A model generated the notes under the pieces. It had not been told where the DNA came from. It saw only the letters and a program-made list of their open reading frames with translations, and did no database searches. Shown here in pieces: positions 5,363 to 9,810 of a stretch of DNA of 9,810 bases. Position 1 is the stretch's first letter, and every line of letters begins with the position of its first letter. Position numbers and translations under genes: made by a program. Source of the DNA: Pyrinomonadaceae bacterium (GTDB lineage: Bacteria > Acidobacteriota > Blastocatellia > Pyrinomonadales > Pyrinomonadaceae); the NCBI GenBank assembly GCA_013813825.1, contig JACCRA010000225.1, positions 1 through 9,810 on the forward strand, written 5' to 3'.

Positions 5363-8300
5363 GTGCCTACAGTTTCCCGCCAACACCACAGGCCGAACGA
5401 TGAGAGTCATCCGGCGGCGTCCGTTGCCGCTGTCGGATACGCTCGGACGGACGCGCCCGCGCCGGATGATCGGAGCGCGGCGGCCGAGAATTATTACCGA
5501 GACCTCTTCGACAACGTCCCCATCGGCATCTATCGCACCACGCCCGACGGGCGCATCCTGACGGCCAACCCCGCCCTCGTTTCAATGCTCGGCTACGATT
5601 CTTTCACCGAGTTGGCCGCGCATAACCTTGAGAGCGAAGCCCTGCGAACGACTTACCCGCGCACACGCGTCAAAGAGATCGTCGAGCGCGAGGGCGAGGT
5701 CAAGGGCTTGTTGAGCGTCTGGAAGAAGCACGACGGCTCGACGATTTTCCTGCGCGAAAACTCGCGCGCCCTACGCGACGACGAAGGCCGGATCGTCGCC
5801 TACGAAGGCACGCTCGAAGACATCACCGTGCAGAAGCAGGCCGAGCGCAAATGGCGCGAGGCCGAAGAGAAGTATCGCTCGATTTTCGAGAACGCCGTCG
5901 AAGGGATCTTCCAATCGAGTGTCGAGGGGCGATTCCTGCAAGTGAATCCGGCGATGGCGCGCATTTTCGGCTACGAGTCGCCCGCCGACCTGATCTCCAC
6001 GCTGACCGATATCGAACGGCAGTATTACGTCGAGCCGTCGCGCCGCGACGAGTTCAAACGATTGCTCGCCGAAAACGGCGTCATTCAAGGCTTCGAGTCG
6101 GAGGCGTACCGCAAAGACGGCTCGCGCATTTGGGTGCTGGAAAATGTCCGCGGCGTGCGCGATCCCGCGCGCGATGAGTTTCTCTACTATGAAGGCACGG
6201 TCGAGGACATCACCGAGCGCAAGCTGGCCGAGCAGGCTCTGCGCGCGAGTGAGGACTGCTACCGCGCCTTCGTCGTCAACAGCACTGAGGCCATCTCGCG
6301 CGTCGAGGTCATCCCGCCCATCTCCATCGACCTGCCAGTTGAAGAACAACTCGAATTGCTTTTCCTGCGCGGCTCGCTGGCCGAGTGTAATGACGCGATG
6401 GCCTACATGTACGGCCTTTCCTCGGCGGATGTGCTCGTCGGCACGCGGCTGCCCGAACTACTGGTCCCCACCGATCCGCACAACATCTCTTACGTCACCC
6501 GATTCATCCGTTCCGGCTACCGGGTGCTGGATGAAGAGTCTCACGAGTTGGACGCGGATGGTCGCCCGAAATATTTCCTCAACAACGCCGTCGGGATTGT
6601 CGAGAACGGGTGTCTCGTGCGCGTCTGGGGCACGCAACGCGACATCACGGCGCGCAAGCAGAGCGAAGACGAGATCAAACGCGCCAACGAAGAGTTGGAA
6701 CAGCGCGTCGCCGCACGGACTGCTGAACTGGTGCGCGCCAACGAGCAGTTGCAACGCGAACTAGGCGAACGCCAGCGCGCCGAACTGGCGTTGCGCGAAA
6801 GCGAAGAGCGGTATCGCGATCTGGTCGATAACAGTCAAGGTTTGATCAGCACGCACGATCTCGACGGTCGCCTCCTGTCGGTCAACCCGGCCATTGCCGC
6901 CCAACTCGGCTACGCTGCCGACGAACTGATCGGGCGCAACCTGCGCGAGTTGCTGGCCCCACCCGTGCGGCACCTTTTCGGCGAATATCTCGCGCGCTGC
7001 CGCAATGAGGAAGCGCACGGCGGCGTGATGCGGGTCGTCACCAGAAACGGCGAAGAGCGCGTCTGGGCTTACCACAATACGCGGCGCGAGACGCCCGGCG
7101 GCGGCGGCCTCGCCGCCCCTTACGTCCTCGGCCACGCCCACGACATCACCGAACGCAAGCAGGCCGAAGACGAGATTAAGCGTGCCAACGAAGAGTTGGA
7201 GCGGCGCGTCGCCGAGCGCACCGCCGAGATGCGGGCTACCAACTGGCAACTGCAAAAAGAGTTACTCATTCGCCAGCGCGCCGAAGAAGCCCTCCGCCAT
7301 AGTGAGGAGCGATACCGCGATCTCTTCGAGAACGCCAACGACGTTCACTACACGCACGACCTGCGAGGCAACTTCACTTCCGTCAACAAAGCGGGCGAGA
7401 CGATTATCGGCTACACGCGCGACGAGTTGTTGGAAATGAACGTCTCACATCTCGTCGCTTCAGACTATCTTGAACTGGCGCACCGGATGCTCGCGGACAA
7501 GCTCGCCGGCGCGGGAACGGACGTTTACGAGATCGAGATCATCACCAAGAACGGCCGCAAGGTGATGCTCGAATTCGGCATCCGCTTGCTCCTTGAGGCG
7601 GGACAGCCCGTCGGCGTGCAGGGCATCGCGCGCGACATTACCGAGCGCAAGCGCGTCCGCGAGGCGCTCCGCGAGAGCGAGGAACGGTATGCGCTGGCCG
7701 CGCTCGGGGCCAACGACGGCCTCTGGGACTGGAACTTAAAGCATCGTCACATCTATTTTTCCGCGCGCTGGAAGTCGATGCTTGGCTACGCCGACGCCGA
7801 GATCGGGACGTGTCCCGAAGAGTGGTTCGACCGTATCCACCCCGAGGACGCATCGAAGGTCGAGCGCGAGATCAACGCCCACCTCGAAGGCGGCGACGGG
7901 CACTTCGAGAGCGAGTACCGGATGCGGCACAAAGACGGCTCTTACCTCTGGGTGCTCTCGCGCGGCATCGCGGCGGTGCGCGACGCGGCGGGGCAGGCGA
8001 CCCGCATAGCCGGCTCGCAGACCGACATCACGCAGCGCAAGCAGGTTGAGGAACAACTAACGCACGACGCTTTTCACGACGTGCTGACCGGACTCCCGAA
8101 CCGCGCCCTGTTCACGGAACACCTCAACCTCGTCGTCGAACAACTGACGCGCCGCCCGGCAAGCCTCTTCGCTGTCCTCTTCCTCGATCTCGATCAGTTC
8201 AAGCTCATCAACGATAGCCTCGGCCACGCCGCCGGGGACCAGTTGCTCGTTGAGATCAGCCGCCGCCTCAAGCACTGCCTCCGCCCCGGCGACACGGTCG

Positions 8301-9418
8301 CGCGCCTCGGCGGCGACGAGTTCACCATTCTCCTGCATGACATGAAGGACGCAACGGACGCGTACTACGTGGCCGAGCGGATTCACGACGGGCTGACACT
8401 GCCCCTCGACATCGACGGCCACGAGGTTTACACCACCGTCAGCATCGGCATCGCGCTCAGTTCGACTGGCTTCGACCGCCCCGCCGATTTGCTGCGCGCC
8501 GCCGACACGGCGCTGTACCGGGCGAAGGCGCTGGGGCGCGCCCGCCACGAAGTGTTCGATCAGGACATGCACTCGCGCGTCAAGACGTTGTTGCAGTTGG
8601 AGACCGATCTGCGCCGCGCCGTCGAGCGCCGCGAGTTGCGCGTCCACTATCAACCGATCATCGCGCTCGATACCGAGCGCGTCACCGGCTTCGAGGCGCT
8701 GGTGCGCTGGCAGCACCCGGAGCGCGGGCTGGTCTATCCGGCCAGTTTTATCCCGGCCGCCGAGGAGACCGGCCTGATCATCCCCATCGGCCGGTGGGTG
8801 CTCGAAGAGGCGTGCCGCCAAGCCCGCGCGTGGCAGGAGCGGTTCCGGCCCAGTCCGCCGCTCTCCCTCAGTGTCAATCTCTCCGGCAAGCAGTTCGCTC
8901 AACCCGACCTGCTCGACACCATCGAGTGCATCCTGAGCGCCACCGGCTTCGACGCCGGTTGCCTGAAACTTGAGATCACCGAGAGCGTCGTGATGGAGAA
9001 CGCCGAATCCACCGCCGCGATGCTGTTGCGCCTGCGCGCCATCGGCGTGCAACTCAACATCGACGACTTCGGCACCGGCTATTCCAGCTTGAGCTACCTG
9101 CAACGCTTTCCGATCAGCACGCTGAAAGTGGATCGCTCGTTCGTCAGCCGGATGGGCGGTCGCGACGAAGATTCCAAGATCGTCCGCGCGATCATCATGC
9201 TGGCGCACACGCTCGGCATGGACGTGATCGCCGAGGGCGTCGAAACCACGGCTCAACTCGCCGAACTGAAAAGCCTCAACTGCGGCTACGCACAAGGCAA
9301 CCTCTTCTCACGCGCCCTCTCTGTCGCGGAGGTTGAAGAATTGTTATCTCTCGTCGCGGCCACAACATCCGCCGCGCGCACTATTCGGATCGACTTCGGC
9401 CAAGTTGAATTGACTTAG
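5363..9418 (+). CDS. Six-PAS diguanylate cyclase / cyclic-di-GMP phosphodiesterase (GGDEF-EAL)
   Basis: This 1351-residue protein probably makes and/or breaks the second messenger cyclic-di-GMP in response to signals sensed by PAS domains. No membrane segment or signal peptide is seen, so it should be cytoplasmic. Approximate order: variable N-terminus 1-41; PAS1 42-160; PAS2 165-290; PAS3 295-435, with an unusual insert; coiled coil 437-478; PAS4 479-600; coiled coil 604-645; PAS5 646-770; PAS6 771-898; GGDEF 901-1065; EAL 1077-1330. The cyclase site is intact (D942, N950, D959, GGDEF 983-987), with an RPGD inhibitory I-site (974-977) at the correct five-residue distance. The EAL site is also intact: E1111, N1172, E1204, D1234, D1235, K1255, E1291, E1294, Q1311. 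So neither half looks degenerate; which activity dominates cannot be read from sequence. The GTG at 5363 is nearly forced, because an in-frame TGA sits at 5354-5356 and no other start precedes PAS1. Its ribosome-binding site is weak (AAGG at 5356-5359). Confidence 0.95.
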   Translation: MPTVSRQHHRPNDESHPAASVAAVGYARTDAPAPDDRSAAAENYYRDLFDNVPIGIYRTTPDGRILTANPALVSMLGYDSFTELAAHNLESEALRTTYPRTRVKEIVEREGEVKGLLSVWKKHDGSTIFLRENSRALRDDEGRIVAYEGTLEDITVQKQAERKWREAEEKYRSIFENAVEGIFQSSVEGRFLQVNPAMARIFGYESPADLISTLTDIERQYYVEPSRRDEFKRLLAENGVIQGFESEAYRKDGSRIWVLENVRGVRDPARDEFLYYEGTVEDITERKLAEQALRASEDCYRAFVVNSTEAISRVEVIPPISIDLPVEEQLELLFLRGSLAECNDAMAYMYGLSSADVLVGTRLPELLVPTDPHNISYVTRFIRSGYRVLDEESHELDADGRPKYFLNNAVGIVENGCLVRVWGTQRDITARKQSEDEIKRANEELEQRVAARTAELVRANEQLQRELGERQRAELALRESEERYRDLVDNSQGLISTHDLDGRLLSVNPAIAAQLGYAADELIGRNLRELLAPPVRHLFGEYLARCRNEEAHGGVMRVVTRNGEERVWAYHNTRRETPGGGGLAAPYVLGHAHDITERKQAEDEIKRANEELERRVAERTAEMRATNWQLQKELLIRQRAEEALRHSEERYRDLFENANDVHYTHDLRGNFTSVNKAGETIIGYTRDELLEMNVSHLVASDYLELAHRMLADKLAGAGTDVYEIEIITKNGRKVMLEFGIRLLLEAGQPVGVQGIARDITERKRVREALRESEERYALAALGANDGLWDWNLKHRHIYFSARWKSMLGYADAEIGTCPEEWFDRIHPEDASKVEREINAHLEGGDGHFESEYRMRHKDGSYLWVLSRGIAAVRDAAGQATRIAGSQTDITQRKQVEEQLTHDAFHDVLTGLPNRALFTEHLNLVVEQLTRRPASLFAVLFLDLDQFKLINDSLGHAAGDQLLVEISRRLKHCLRPGDTVARLGGDEFTILLHDMKDATDAYYVAERIHDGLTLPLDIDGHEVYTTVSIGIALSSTGFDRPADLLRAADTALYRAKALGRARHEVFDQDMHSRVKTLLQLETDLRRAVERRELRVHYQPIIALDTERVTGFEALVRWQHPERGLVYPASFIPAAEETGLIIPIGRWVLEEACRQARAWQERFRPSPPLSLSVNLSGKQFAQPDLLDTIECILSATGFDAGCLKLEITESVVMENAESTAAMLLRLRAIGVQLNIDDFGTGYSSLSYLQRFPISTLKVDRSFVSRMGGRDEDSKIVRAIIMLAHTLGMDVIAEGVETTAQLAELKSLNCGYAQGNLFSRALSVAEVEELLSLVAATTSAARTIRIDFGQVELT
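6641..7324 (+). repeat. Internal duplication of a coiled-coil plus PAS module
   Basis: Within the PAS-GGDEF-EAL gene, residues 427-487 and 594-654 align without gaps at a fixed offset of 167 residues (501 bases). The copies are 6641-6823 and 7142-7324. By hand count 47 of 61 residues are identical, including the shared run DEIKRANEELE. The alignment continues more weakly into PAS4 and PAS5. This indicates a duplicated coiled-coil-PAS unit that adds a second signalling helix. Confidence 0.85.
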
Positions 9419-9451
9419 AAGTGCCCCGCCGTTGCCACTTATCATTGATCT

Positions 9452-9810
9452 ATGACCGAACGCCGCGACGACATTCTAACGTGGGCGGAAGTGCGGCACA
9501 CGCACCCCATCCGCAACGGCGTCTATCAACGCGCCGGCCGCCTCGTCTCGCTGCTCACAGACTTCGGACGCCTCAACCCCTGTTACCCCGACCGGCACGC
9601 CGGCGACGGTAATAACGCCGACATCATCGAGTACGTCGGGCAAGGTCGCCGCGGCGATCAACAATTGACTCCCGCCAACCACGCCCTGCTCGCGGCCATC
9701 GAGAGCGGCCACCACGTCCCACTCTTTAACAAGCTCACTGTCGGCCGCTGGCAGCACCTCGGCCACTGGCGCGTCACCGCCGCCCGTCATGAGTTCGACG
9801 CCCAAGAAGG
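9452..9810 (+). CDS. Partial unknown gene, weakly SRA-like (3' end outside window)
   Basis: An open frame from ATG 9452 runs without a stop to the right edge and shows 119 residues beginning MTERRDDILTWAEVRHTHPI. An in-frame TGA at 9446-9448 makes this the first possible ATG. No Shine-Dalgarno sequence is visible, and the start lies 33 bases after the stop of the PAS-GGDEF-EAL gene. The segment DGNNADIIEYVGQGRRGDQQ (residues 52-71), then LTPANHALLAAIESGHHVPLF (72-92, broken here as LTPANHALL and AAIESGHHVPLF) and RWQHLGHWRV recall the beta-rich SRA-like reader domains of ScoMcrA-type restriction enzymes, which have a GEGxxGDQ...N.A...G..LF pattern. If so, a nuclease domain such as HNH could follow beyond the edge. 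This is pattern memory, not a search result. The coding frame itself is well supported; the family is not. Confidence 0.7.
   Translation, partial: MTERRDDILTWAEVRHTHPIRNGVYQRAGRLVSLLTDFGRLNPCYPDRHAGDGNNADIIEYVGQGRRGDQQLTPANHALLAAIESGHHVPLFNKLTVGRWQHLGHWRVTAARHEFDAQE

Noticed and set aside
5357..5368. Small palindrome AGGCA-GG-TGCCT across the GTG start of the signalling gene
   Set aside because: The two-base loop cannot form a stable hairpin and the length is within chance expectation. The TGCCTAC at 5364-5370 matches a heptamer unit but is a single copy.
5200..5403. A 67-codon + strand frame ahead of the signalling gene
   Set aside because: It has no ribosome-binding site, no recognisable domain and overlaps the start of the real gene in another frame.
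8057..9295. A 412-codon open frame on the minus strand under the GGDEF-EAL region
   Set aside because: The translated sequence has no domain pattern and is rich in Ala, Gly, Glu and Val, as expected opposite a G+C-rich gene with strong third-position bias. The + strand frame has intact catalytic motifs, so the antisense frame is a shadow.

Overview
This is a G+C-rich (roughly 60%, by eye) bacterial chromosomal window in which every convincing gene lies on the + strand. The seven-base-period repeat tracts at gene borders, the separate small PurS plus PurQ subunits, and the mix of an M16 peptidase, a YycJ-type hydrolase and a large multi-PAS GGDEF/EAL protein suggest a soil or thermal member of the Acidobacteriota (Blastocatellia-like). 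That placement is inference from style and gene content; no marker gene settles it.

Layout. Positions 1-971 hold the C-terminal three quarters of an M16 zinc peptidase cut by the window edge. A YycJ-type metallo-beta-lactamase-fold hydrolase follows at 987-1811. A short putative lipoprotein gene (1819-2340) comes next; the DNA encoding its signal peptide consists largely of heptamer repeats arranged as an inverted pair. Then comes a purine block: purB (2420-3715), a 51-residue two-helix membrane protein (3729-3884), purS (3979-4224) and purQ (4221-4919), the last two overlapping by 4 bases. A gene-poor stretch of about 440 bases (4920-5362) holds another heptamer tract and a perfect 8-bp inverted repeat. 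It leads into one very large gene (5363-9418) for a soluble protein with six PAS domains followed by intact GGDEF and EAL domains. The last gene (9452 to the right edge) is cut by the window and faintly resembles SRA-like modified-DNA reader domains.

How the genes work together. PurB acts twice in purine synthesis. PurS and PurQ are two of the three subunits of FGAM synthase; the third, PurL, is not in the window, nor is purC. The tight spacing from the M16 gene to purQ is compatible with one or two transcription units, although two long hairpin-forming repeat elements interrupt it. The PAS-GGDEF-EAL gene is a separate cyclic-di-GMP signalling unit.

Most unusual signal. Several tracts of different sequence all share a 7-bp period. 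Two of them are built the same way: a forward heptamer array, a spacer of about 20 bases, then a complementary array. One fills the whole purB upstream gap and leaves purB without a Shine-Dalgarno sequence. The other appears to have supplied the signal peptide of a lipoprotein. No complete novel defence or mobile system is visible.
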